Below are positions 43,898 to 51,544 of a stretch of DNA of 64,000 nucleotides, in pieces; the first letter of the stretch is position 1; each line of letters opens with the position of its first letter. Both the position numbers and the translations under genes were made by a program. Below the pieces are notes generated by a model, which was not told where the DNA came from, did not search any database, and saw nothing but the letters and a program-made list of their open reading frames with translations. Origin of the DNA: Paenibacillus pini JCM 16418 (GTDB lineage: Bacteria; Bacillota; Bacilli; Paenibacillales; Paenibacillaceae). The stretch spans positions 186,001-250,000 of the forward strand of contig NZ_BAVZ01000007.1 of assembly GCF_000576305.1 (NCBI RefSeq), in the 5' to 3' direction.

Positions 43898-44305
43898 ATG
43901 ACGATGAAAAGCACAACAAAGATTGAAGCAGTAGCTACTACGTATACCCCTTTTCTAGTCGGTGCTGAAGATATCATATTAACTGCCGTTACACTCCCAG
44001 GTATTAGTCAGGGTGATCGCATTGTACTTTCCATTAATATTGGATGGGAAAAGCCTTCGCGATGGGACATGGGTGAAATCGAGGTTTTTATACGTCAGAA
44101 TACGTCTGATGGGCCTATCCTTTACTGGTCACTAGAAAGTTGTTATTTAAAAGCCCGTACACGAGAAAGTATAACGCTAACAGGTAATGAGCAAATGGAG
44201 CATTTCTATTTAATTGTTCGCTCTCTTCATCAACAGGCAATCATTAGCGGAGATTACTTTCTAGAAGGCACAGTATTCTCGGAGGAAGACAATTCTCAGT
44301 CATGA
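43898..44305 (+). CDS. Hypothetical 135-residue beta-rich protein
   Basis: This protein is mostly predicted beta-strand (DRIVLSINIGWEKP, EIEVFIRQNTSDGPILYW, FYLIVRSLHQQAIISGDYF), again like a small beta-sandwich. It shows no clear sequence similarity to the 111-residue protein, but the same size and position on the other side of the glycosyltransferase. GGGGGAGG precedes ATG. It ends the operon at a bidirectional terminator. No family recognised. Confidence 0.6.
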   Translation: MTMKSTTKIEAVATTYTPFLVGAEDIILTAVTLPGISQGDRIVLSINIGWEKPSRWDMGEIEVFIRQNTSDGPILYWSLESCYLKARTRESITLTGNEQMEHFYLIVRSLHQQAIISGDYFLEGTVFSEEDNSQS

Positions 44306-44341
44306 AATCTTATATAATCCATCCCAATCCTATTCTTAAAA

Positions 44342-44373
44342 TGAGCCGATTCCTTTATCAAGGAACCGGCTTT
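44342..44373. terminator. Bidirectional terminator
   Basis: AGCCGATTCCTT pairs with AAGGAACCGGCT (one mismatch) around a four-base loop, with T-rich sequence on both outer sides, between convergent genes. Confidence 0.75.
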
Positions 44374-44381
44374 AATGTTGT

Positions 44382-45305
44382 TTATATGGATTGATTACGA
44401 TGGTAATGATACGTTGCTGCAATTCCAGACTCAATCGTATAAGCAGGATTCCAGCTCAGATTAGCCTTTGTTTTGGTATTACTGAGACAACTATGCTGGA
44501 TATCCCCTGATTGATGCTGACGATGGATGACTGGAATATGGCTTCCATGGCAGTATTGCAATAGCTCTACTAAACGATTGACAGAGGTGCGCAAAGCAGT
44601 GCTGACATGAAGTGTGTCTGAATCCTTCAATTCTGCTGCTTTGATTAACGCTTGCACGACATCCTGTACATACACAAAATCCCTAGTTTGCTCGCCGTCT
44701 CCATTAATTGTAAGGGGTAAATCTTGATGAAGTTGATTCATAAAAATGGCAATGACGCCGCCTTCTCCTTTGGCTGTTTGCCCTGGACCATAAACGTTGG
44801 CAAACCGTAGAATCGTATAAGACAGTCCGAATAACTGTTCATATAAGTCGATATAACGTTCGGCTGTCAGCTTAGATAATCCATAGAAAGAAAGGGGACT
44901 CGTAGGGTCATCTTCATGGAGGATATCTCTTTGCAAATTACCGTATACCGCAGAGGTTGAAGCGAATATGAACTTTCGGACCGATGCAGCACGGCAAGCG
45001 CCTAACATGTTCAGTGTGCCTCCAACATTGGTATCCATATCAAGCCATGGCTCCTTAATGGATTGCTGAACATCGGCTTGAGCTGCTAAGTGAAATACCG
45101 TATCCGGCTTGATCTGGCATATGGTTGCCCAGGTCTCACTCGAACGAATATCCTGTACATGCAGCTCTGCTTCAGCGTGTACACGATCTTGATAACCTGT
45201 TGCCAAGTTATCAATGACATGAACCTTGTATTGCTGCTTAATGAGTCCTTTAACTAAATGTGAGCCGATGAATCCAGCCCCACCTGTGACCACCACTGTT
45301 TTCAT
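44382..45305 (-). CDS. UDP-glucose 4-epimerase-like NAD-dependent epimerase
   Basis: This 307-residue extended SDR has VVVTGGAGFIGSHLV (NAD binding), FHLAAQADVQQS, STSAVYG and FYGLSKLTAE (the Tyr-x-x-x-Lys pair), then RFANVYGPGQ and DFVYVQDVVQAL. The layout fits the GalE/UDP-GlcNAc 4-epimerase group. A longer frame starts at 45332, but CAGGAGG sits eight bases before ATG 45305. A full-consensus sigma-K-like promoter lies 37 bp upstream. It should supply a C4-epimerised sugar nucleotide to the spore glycosyltransferases. Confidence 0.87.
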   Translation of the reverse strand: MKTVVVTGGAGFIGSHLVKGLIKQQYKVHVIDNLATGYQDRVHAEAELHVQDIRSSETWATICQIKPDTVFHLAAQADVQQSIKEPWLDMDTNVGGTLNMLGACRAASVRKFIFASTSAVYGNLQRDILHEDDPTSPLSFYGLSKLTAERYIDLYEQLFGLSYTILRFANVYGPGQTAKGEGGVIAIFMNQLHQDLPLTINGDGEQTRDFVYVQDVVQALIKAAELKDSDTLHVSTALRTSVNRLVELLQYCHGSHIPVIHRQHQSGDIQHSCLSNTKTKANLSWNPAYTIESGIAATYHYHRNQSI

Positions 45306-45341
45306 GTTCGTACCTCCTGAGGTATAGGTCATAACTTGATC

Positions 45342-45369
45342 TATCCTATGTGGAGGGTTGTAAATACGT
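45342..45369 (-). promoter_or_regulatory. Sigma-K-like promoter for the epimerase gene
   Basis: On the minus strand: AC (45369-45368), 17 bp, CATAGGATA (45350-45342). This fully matches AC-N16/17-CATAnnnTA and has the same -10 sequence as the promoter at 29696. Confidence 0.6.
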
Positions 45370-45462
45370 ATAGGCAGAGAATGATTAAGTCTGTACGTGT
45401 GAGAAAAGGGTTATTTCGGGTAATCTAATCATAAGTAGAGTACTAGAATTGGAGGTCAAATT

Positions 45463-46047
45463 ATGATGAAAAAGTATATTCCTATCGGGCTTATTGCCAT
45501 CGTTTTAATTGTAGGTGCAGTGTATGTGTTTAATCAGGACCGCACGGCTGATACATCACCTGAGTCTGGACAAGGACAAGAAGTAACCGTTGATCCTAAT
45601 GTGACAGGCGAAAACAACCCACCAAACAAGGCAAGTGAGCCATTTTCATGGCGGGATGATCAGGTAAAGGAGCTTGAATGGGAGGGGAAGAACGGATCAT
45701 GGGTGCTTAAGAAAAAGGCGGAAGCAAACACCGTAGCGTGGACGCTAAATGGAGAAGAAGCATCAGCAGAGGATGCAAGTCAGCTAATCAAGCAAGTTAG
45801 AGCGCTACCGGAAAAAGACAGAACGAAGGAAGCTGCCGAATTGGAGCAGGGGATTTCGGAGTTTACGCTCACGCTCACGTTAAGCGATGACAAACAGTTA
45901 GTATATCAAGGCGTGTCCACATCTGACCAACCCGAAATTTTTTGGCTTCTACCTGCGTTAAAAGAAGGTTTAGCCTATCCATTAAAGGCCGATGATGTAA
46001 AAAAATTGGAACTCGGTGTTTCGAATATCATGAATACTTCTCAATAA
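45463..46047 (+). CDS. Membrane-anchored hypothetical protein (DUF4340-like)
   Basis: This 194-residue protein begins with one membrane helix or uncleaved signal (YIPIGLIAIVLIVGAVYVF, residues 5-23). It continues with a polar linker and an extracytoplasmic beta-rich domain around VKELEWEGKNGSWVLKKKAE and FTLTLTLSDDKQLVYQG, which recalls the DUF4340 repeat (substrate-like strand, x-W-x-L). Function unknown. GGAGG precedes the double ATG. Its 3' end overlaps the convergent glycosyltransferase gene by seven bases, with no terminator between. Confidence 0.65.
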   Translation: MMKKYIPIGLIAIVLIVGAVYVFNQDRTADTSPESGQGQEVTVDPNVTGENNPPNKASEPFSWRDDQVKELEWEGKNGSWVLKKKAEANTVAWTLNGEEASAEDASQLIKQVRALPEKDRTKEAAELEQGISEFTLTLTLSDDKQLVYQGVSTSDQPEIFWLLPALKEGLAYPLKADDVKKLELGVSNIMNTSQ

Positions 46048-47111
46048 ATGTTTAGAGCATGCATCATATCTAGGAATGAAGAGGCATATTGAGAAGAATC
46101 AAAATGGGTAATCATATACTTTCTTGCTTGGCTACGGATTTGTTCACGGAGTATGGAATGATGAATAAGTTCAAAAGCTTCTCGAACGGCTTGAGGTATT
46201 TGGCCTTTTTCATAAAATTTCCCTGTAACATTATGGATGATAAAAGAACGTACACCGTCGGAATCGGTGCTCAGCACAGGACATGAACAGCTTAATGCCT
46301 CGGCTACAGCATATCCGAAGCCCTCCATAATTGAAGTAGATAGTAGAAGGCCGCTGGATTCAGCAATGATGGAGTAGTAGTAAGGCATCTCGTTGTGAAG
46401 AACATTAGGGAAAATGTTAACTTTATTTTCAAGTCCAAGCTCGGTTACACGGTTGAAGAAGTCCTCCTTGGATTGTTTAGTAGCCAGGCTCATGTCAATA
46501 AACATCCAGGCCTCAATTTCAGACTGATTCACAATAAGCCAATAGATGATTTCAAGACATTCACGCCAATTTTTATTCGGCTCCAGTCTTCCAACCCAGC
46601 CTACGATGGGAGAGGGGTGTTTGGGAACTGAAAGTGGTGAAAATTCTACGGTATTCAAAGGATTCTGATATATAAACTTCGGTAGTAAGGGGCAGATTTG
46701 AGTGACTAGCTCAACCAAATGGGAAGTTGGCGGCATAAGAGCTGCACAGCAATGAGCTTGAAGAAGCTCTTTGCCTTCATGCAAAGTTTGAATTGCTTCT
46801 TCTTTTGTTCCGAGTCCTTGGACTTCATAAATGATCGGACCTTTGTAATGTAGTCTTCTTAATCGTTCAGGCAGATATACATCCGAGGTAACCACTACAG
46901 CATCAAATTGCTGCAAAGCAATAATATTTGCAATCTCCTCGTCGAGAGAAGTTGTATAGATAAAGGTGTCGGTAATGTTCTGCATACCTACTCCGGATTG
47001 TAGGTAGAGGAAATGACATTCCATTCCTAACTGACGAAGTGCCTGATTTCGTAATCGATTTAATGTTTCAACACCGCCATTTGGAATATAGAAAGTGAAT
47101 AATATTTTCAT
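46041..47111 (-). CDS. Glycosyltransferase, GT4/GT1-like (paralog of the gene at 42819)
   Basis: This 356-residue GT-B enzyme opens ILFTFYIPNGGVETLNRLRN, with VGWVGRLEPNKNWRECLEII at the start of the donor domain and LSTSIMEGFGYAVAEALSCSCPVLS as the E-GFG-x4-E motif. It resembles the gene at 42819 along its whole length. It is the last glycosyltransferase on the right edge of the spore-surface locus and is the only one here read from the minus strand. A weak GGGAG lies about ten bases before ATG. Confidence 0.83.
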   Translation of the reverse strand: MKILFTFYIPNGGVETLNRLRNQALRQLGMECHFLYLQSGVGMQNITDTFIYTTSLDEEIANIIALQQFDAVVVTSDVYLPERLRRLHYKGPIIYEVQGLGTKEEAIQTLHEGKELLQAHCCAALMPPTSHLVELVTQICPLLPKFIYQNPLNTVEFSPLSVPKHPSPIVGWVGRLEPNKNWRECLEIIYWLIVNQSEIEAWMFIDMSLATKQSKEDFFNRVTELGLENKVNIFPNVLHNEMPYYYSIIAESSGLLLSTSIMEGFGYAVAEALSCSCPVLSTDSDGVRSFIIHNVTGKFYEKGQIPQAVREAFELIHHSILREQIRSQARKYMITHFDSSQYASSFLDMMHALNIY

Positions 47112-47175
47112 GAGCGACCCACTCCCATCCAGAAATTGAAGCTTCCCCGCAAAGCATATACATAATTAAAATACG

Positions 47176-47205
47176 TTGACATGTTGTTGACGGTGTGGGT
47201 ATATC
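47176..47205 (+). promoter_or_regulatory. Promoter candidate for the YhcN-type gene
   Basis: TTGACA (47176-47181), an 18-bp spacer and TATATC (47200-47205) look like a sigma-A promoter. An eight-codon frame with a good AAGGAG site (47242-47271) lies in the leader. The region up to 47339 has no larger gene. Confidence 0.4.
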
Positions 47206-47339
47206 AGATGATTGTGTTCGTTCATTATAAGGAGTGAATCCATGATTTCATGCCAAATCCTTTCAGGATAGCGATCTCCTGCAAAGGCCATCCTAAGGGT
47301 GTTAATTACACACTTACATTATAGATGGAGGATGAACTC

Positions 47340-48423
47340 ATGATACGATCCAAAGCGATTAGTCTGTCTTTATCCGCAGCGCTGCTTGTCAGTGCGGCCG
47401 GCCTTGCAGGTTGCAATACAAAAGAGCCTGCTAACACCAACATCCGCACAAAGAACGTACATGATGGTAATGGCATGAACGGAATGAATGGTCGTTTAAA
47501 TGTAAATTCATTGCGTGACGGTGGCGATTGGCTCACTGCGAAAAACAATAATGGCACGAAGCACGATGTAAGCAATTTGCATGTGTCACAAAAGATAGCA
47601 AAAAAAAGTTGCTGCAATGGCTGATGTAAGCTCGGCTAATGTACTTGTATCAGGCAACAGTGCATATGTAGCCGTAAGATTGGCCGATAATGTGAGCGGT
47701 CCAAATATGAAGAGTGAAAGTTACCCGAGTCATCCAGGTAATGGGTACAATAATGGAACGATGCGTACCAAGAGCATGGATAGTGGCCCAAGCAGCAGTT
47801 TTAATAACAGCGGAACTTCGCGAAGCAGTAGTTTTAACAACAATGGCGGTATGGGTACGATGAACAATAACAACGGTGGTCGTGGTCTGTATGGCACGAT
47901 GGGAACTGGAAGTTATGGGATCATGCGTGGCCTTACGACAGGAAGAAGTACGGCTAATAATATGTCCAGTCCAAGACAAGGTTTTACAGGAGTCGATGGC
48001 ATGAGTAATTCAACGGGAATGAATAATTACGGAGCTAAAGGCAACACAGGCATGTATGACAAAATTACGAGAAGCAATGGCTATAATGCTACAACTTACG
48101 GAACCGGTGGTACAACAGGTGGCAATATGACATCCTATTCTAACGAAAATCTTCCGAGCCATATCAAGAGTAAAATAAGTGCAAAGGTAAAACAAGCAGA
48201 CCCATCCATTAAGAATGTATATGTTTCCGCCAATCCAGATTTTGTTCAACGGGTGAGTAATTTTTCAACAGATACATTAAATGGTCATCCAATCAAAGGA
48301 ATGATTTCGGAATTTTCAACAATGGTTGAACGAATCTTCCCCATCAATATGAACAATAATACCCATAACCAAATGATCACGCCCAAAGGAAATGCAACAA
48401 CTGGAGACCAAATGATGCGATAA
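47340..48423 (+). pseudogene. YhcN/YlaJ-family sporulation lipoprotein, frameshifted in an A8 tract
   Basis: The first frame (47340-47624) starts with a lipoprotein signal ending LLVSAAGLAGC and continues to VSQKIAKK. The second frame (to 48423) continues AAMADVSSANVLVSGNSAYVAV, the family's core motif, then a long Asn/Gly/Met/Ser-rich region and a C-terminal SKISAKVKQADPSIKNVYVSANPDF. YhcN/YlaJ lipoproteins sit in the spore envelope. The break lies in eight A residues (47600-47607); seven would give an intact 360-residue protein. Start ATG 47340 follows GGAGG. It is a real frameshift, an indel error, or a slippage site. The Asn/Gly-rich insert is unusually long for the family. Confidence 0.78.
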
Positions 48424-48435
48424 CATTAACATGAA

Positions 48436-48468
48436 GAGCAGCTCCGGTTCCTCGGATGCTGCTTTTTT
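48436..48468 (+). terminator. Terminator after the YhcN-type gene
   Basis: AGCAGCTCCG pairs with CGGATGCTGCT (one bulge) and is followed by TTTTTT. Confidence 0.7.
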
Positions 48469-48497
48469 ATGGTATTGTATCATGATTCAATATGAAG

Positions 48498-48532
48498 AAA
48501 TCCCCCAAGCCTAGAAGGCAAGAGGGGATTTA
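48498..48532 (-). terminator. Terminator after nagA
   Basis: AAATCCCC pairs with GGGGATTT around a Cys/Pro-neutral loop of about 19 bases with inner pairing (GCCT/AGGC); T-rich on the minus-strand exit side. Confidence 0.6.
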
Positions 48533-48546
48533 TTATGTGTTGAATT

Positions 48547-49722
48547 TTAGAATACCAGACGGCCTTTAACCCATACACCTTGGATATCGAAGCTTGCATC
48601 AAGCAAAAGTACATCGGCTTGTTTGCCCGTTTCAAGTGTGCCTGTAAATGATTCAATACCTAGTCGTTTCGCTGGATTATAACTGGCCACGCGTGAAGCT
48701 TCCTCAACGCTAAGGCCAACACTATCCATTAGATAACGGAAGCCTTTAATCATGGTTAAGGTACTACCCGCAAGACTTCCAGAGCTTCCTTTTAGTGTTG
48801 CTACGCCATCGTGAACCTCTACAGGGAGATCTCCAAGTGTATAGTCACCATCACCCAATCCAGCTGCAGACATAGCGTCTGTAATAAGGAGTAGATTGTC
48901 GTCTGTCTTCAGCTTAGCAAGAATAGAGATACATGCAGGGTGAACGTGAATACCGTCTGCAATGATCTCAGCATTAATGCGACTGTCGCTCAGCACCGCA
49001 CCAGCGGTTCCTGGCTTACGATGATGCAGAGGAGTCATAGCGTTGAACGTATGAACACCTTGACGGAGTCCAGCTTCAACAGCGGCTTCAACTTCTTCAT
49101 ATGTCGCATCCGTATGACCGAGTGAGGCATTGATGCCATGAGCACTCATCCAAGCGATGGCATTCAAGGCGCCTTCGCGTTCAGGGGCAAGAGTCACTTG
49201 ACGAATAAGACCTGGATACTTGGCTTCCCATGCTTCAAGCCACTCTACACTCGGTAGCACGATGTGCTCAGGATTTTGTGCACCCGGCCATTTTGGACTA
49301 ATAAATGGACCTTCAAGGTGAACGCCGCCTAGTGTCGCATAGGGCATGTCCGTTTGCATGTATTCATGAACAGCTTCTAGAACATGATCAATAGCTGCTT
49401 TTGGAGCAGTCATCGTTGTAGCCAACATGGTAGTTGTTCCTTGGGAACAGTGAAATGCAGTAATCGTATCAAGCACCTGTTTGTCAGAGTCCATGAAATC
49501 ATGGCCATTACCACCATGAACGTGGACATCAATAAAGCCAGGAACGATATAGCCATCTGTTTTTTTACTCTCGGAGATTGTTTCTTTCCAGCGCTGTGGA
49601 AGGCTCTGAGCCTCACTTGCATAGACAATGGTTCCACCTTGAATAACAACTGCGCCGTCCTCGACAATACCTTTAGGAGTCACTACTTTTCCATATAAAA
49701 TATAACCTGCTACCTCACTCAT
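48547..49722 (-). CDS. nagA: N-acetylglucosamine-6-phosphate deacetylase
   Basis: This 391-residue amidohydrolase converts GlcNAc-6-P to GlcN-6-P and acetate. It has VPGFIDVHVHGGNGHDFMD (metal-site His-x-His), HLEGPF (the metal-binding Glu), SLGHTDAT and HTFNAMTPLHHRKPG, and DAMSAAGLGDG with the catalytic Asp. The frame runs on to 49824, but that part is the tail of nagB in a shifted frame. GGGAGG before ATG 49722 and the family's usual start give MSEVAGYILYGK. Its ATG overlaps the reconstructed nagB stop (ATGA). Together with nagB and the RpiR gene it forms one operon. Confidence 0.92.
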   Translation of the reverse strand: MSEVAGYILYGKVVTPKGIVEDGAVVIQGGTIVYASEAQSLPQRWKETISESKKTDGYIVPGFIDVHVHGGNGHDFMDSDKQVLDTITAFHCSQGTTTMLATTMTAPKAAIDHVLEAVHEYMQTDMPYATLGGVHLEGPFISPKWPGAQNPEHIVLPSVEWLEAWEAKYPGLIRQVTLAPEREGALNAIAWMSAHGINASLGHTDATYEEVEAAVEAGLRQGVHTFNAMTPLHHRKPGTAGAVLSDSRINAEIIADGIHVHPACISILAKLKTDDNLLLITDAMSAAGLGDGDYTLGDLPVEVHDGVATLKGSSGSLAGSTLTMIKGFRYLMDSVGLSVEEASRVASYNPAKRLGIESFTGTLETGKQADVLLLDASFDIQGVWVKGRLVF

Positions 49723-50446
49723 GCTAACAACCTCCCAGCTCCTTGATCCAGCAATACAACCACATTTGGATGACATTGCAATAAAGATGCCGGACATTGA
49801 GTCGTGATTGGACCGTGAGCGCACGCTTTACAATCTCAGCCTTATCTTCTCCGCGAACGAGCAATAATATTTGTTTAGCTTTGAGAATACTACCTACACC
49901 CATTGTAATAGCTTGTGTTGGTACATCATCTAGCGAATCAAAAAAACGAGCGTTAGCCGTACGTGTTTTCTCTTGTAGTTCGACCAAATGCGTGCCACCA
50001 TCTAAGCTATCATCAGGTTCGTTAAAACCGATATGTCCGTTATGTCCGAGACCCAGGATTTGTAAATCAACAGGTCCATGCTGTTCTAACATCAAGTCAT
50101 AATTTCTAGATTCTTCATTTAAATCTTGTGCATTTCCATTAGGAACATGCGTATTCTCCAAAGCGATATCGATATGATTAAATAACTTATCGTTCATAAA
50201 AGTACGGTAGCTCTCGGCATGGCCTTCTGGTAAACCAACGTATTCATCCAAATTATAACTGGAAGCTTTAGCGAAACTAACAAGACCCTTTTGCTGCATT
50301 TCAATCAACCGTTGATAAATACCGATGGGTGAACTTCCTGTTGCAAGACCTAATACAGCATTAGGTTTGGTGTGAAGCAAGCTCGCAATGAGACTGGCTC
50401 CAGTAGAAACGAAATCTTCTTCTTGTTTAAACGTGTAAATATTCAT
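49719..50446 (-). CDS. nagB: Glucosamine-6-phosphate deaminase, last 30 residues frameshifted
   Basis: NagB turns GlcN-6-P into fructose-6-phosphate and ammonia. It has LGLATGSSPIGIYQ, YNLDEYVGL, LGLGHNGHIGFNEP (catalytic Asp and His region) and AITMGVGSI. In the raw frame the end reads out of register and stops at 49724. Adding one base to the CC at 49813-49814 restores the expected ending (GPITTQCPASLLQCHPN, then VVLLDQGAGRLL) and a stop at 49719 inside the nagA start, giving 242 residues, the normal length. The start is ATG 50446 with AGAGGAGG upstream, rather than the open frame to 50536. Probably intact in the living strain. Confidence 0.85.
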
Positions 50447-50450
50447 TCGA

Positions 50451-51326
50451 TTATTGGCCTCCTCTGGTTTTTCGGTAATTCTTAACATTATGGTAGGACT
50501 GTTCCAGTTTGGGAACATATTGCCCGAATTGCTCACTGTTCATTCCCATGAAGAGAATATCAATAATATGAAGCTGTGCAATGCGTGAAGCCATATCTCC
50601 GCGGCGCATACCTTCTTCAAGTGAAGAAGAGAATAGGGGAATATCAGCCATCGTTGCGAGCGCATTACTGCTGTAGGAAGTCAAAGAGATCGTAGCCGCT
50701 CCGCTGTCTTTAGCACAGGCTAGAGCATTGATTGTCTCTAGTGTTTCGCCCGAGTATGAAATGCCAATGGCAACGTCATGGCTGGATAGTGTTGTTGCGG
50801 AAGTGATTTGCATATGGGAATCAGCAAAAGCGGTGCAGTTCTTCCCAATCCGAATTAACTTCTGATAAAAGTCCTGAGCCACGATGGAGGAAGTAGCTAC
50901 TCCATACAAATCAATCCGCTGTGCGGAACAGAGCAGTTGAATGGCCCTAGCTAACGTATCCATATTCAGCAAAGAGGTAGTATCTCGGATAGATGCCAAG
51001 TGATTGGCCTCCATAGCCTCCACAATTTTGGATAGCGGATTCCCAGCTACGATGTCTTGATATGAAGCAGTCAAGTTTCGCTCCTGCATATCGGTATGAG
51101 CAATTTCAGCAGATAGCTTGACCTTCAGATCCGGATAACCTTTCAAATGAAAAACTTTGCAGAAACGAGTTACTGTCGCGGGACTGGTACCACAGTGCTC
51201 GGCTAAATCTTTAATTCCCATGTGAATGACTTCCGCGGGAGCTAACAGGATGTAATCGGCAATTCGGCGCTCCTGATGTGACAATTTATCCTTGTCCTTC
51301 GCCAGCGCGTATAATAATGGCGCCAT
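50451..51326 (-). CDS. MurR/RpiR-family regulator of the nag operon
   Basis: This 291-residue regulator has an N-terminal RpiR helix-turn-helix (residues 1-77, with MGIKDLAEHCGTSPATVTRFCK). The C-terminal SIS sugar-phosphate-binding domain (about 125-250) contains GVATSSIVAQDF and ISYSGETLETI. It lies first in the operon, four bases before nagB, and so most likely senses GlcN-6-P or GlcNAc-6-P and represses its own operon. GGAGG seven bases before ATG. A pair of AT-rich boxes upstream (51356-51401) is the likely operator. Confidence 0.87.
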   Translation of the reverse strand: MAPLLYALAKDKDKLSHQERRIADYILLAPAEVIHMGIKDLAEHCGTSPATVTRFCKVFHLKGYPDLKVKLSAEIAHTDMQERNLTASYQDIVAGNPLSKIVEAMEANHLASIRDTTSLLNMDTLARAIQLLCSAQRIDLYGVATSSIVAQDFYQKLIRIGKNCTAFADSHMQITSATTLSSHDVAIGISYSGETLETINALACAKDSGAATISLTSYSSNALATMADIPLFSSSLEEGMRRGDMASRIAQLHIIDILFMGMNSEQFGQYVPKLEQSYHNVKNYRKTRGGQ

Positions 51327-51355
51327 AGAAAGGCCTCCTCGAATTAGCTTTGCTA

Positions 51356-51401
51356 TGAAAATAATTTTTATTTAACAATTGAAATAAAAGAAAATAATTT
51401 T
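51356..51401 (-). promoter_or_regulatory. Twin AAAATAATTTT boxes, probable RpiR operator of the nag operon
   Basis: AAAATAATTTT occurs at 51358-51368 and again at 51391-51401, 33 bp apart (about three helical turns), each nearly palindromic. The first lies in TGAAAATAATTT, also found upstream of nanA. A minus-strand TTGGCC-N17-TAAAAT promoter overlaps the second box. Confidence 0.55.
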
Positions 51402-51480
51402 AGTGCTGCCTCTATCATAGGCCAAATATACTTCGTTTTCAAGACTGAAAAATATAAAATATTAAAGCCCTTCAATATAA

Positions 51481-51512
51481 TAAAACCCGGGTTCCACGGG
51501 AACCCAGGTTTT
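51481..51512 (-). terminator. Terminator of the efeOBU operon
   Basis: TAAAACCCGGGTTCC pairs with GGAACCCAGGTTTTA (one mismatch) around ACG, a strong hairpin just after the efeU stop. Confidence 0.85.
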
Positions 51513-51544
51513 ATAGCGTATGAATGAAATGATGTGGACTGATT

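Noticed and set aside
49724..49824. Long N-terminal extension of NagA
   Set aside because: It is the frameshifted tail of nagB; the true start with GGGAGG is at 49722.
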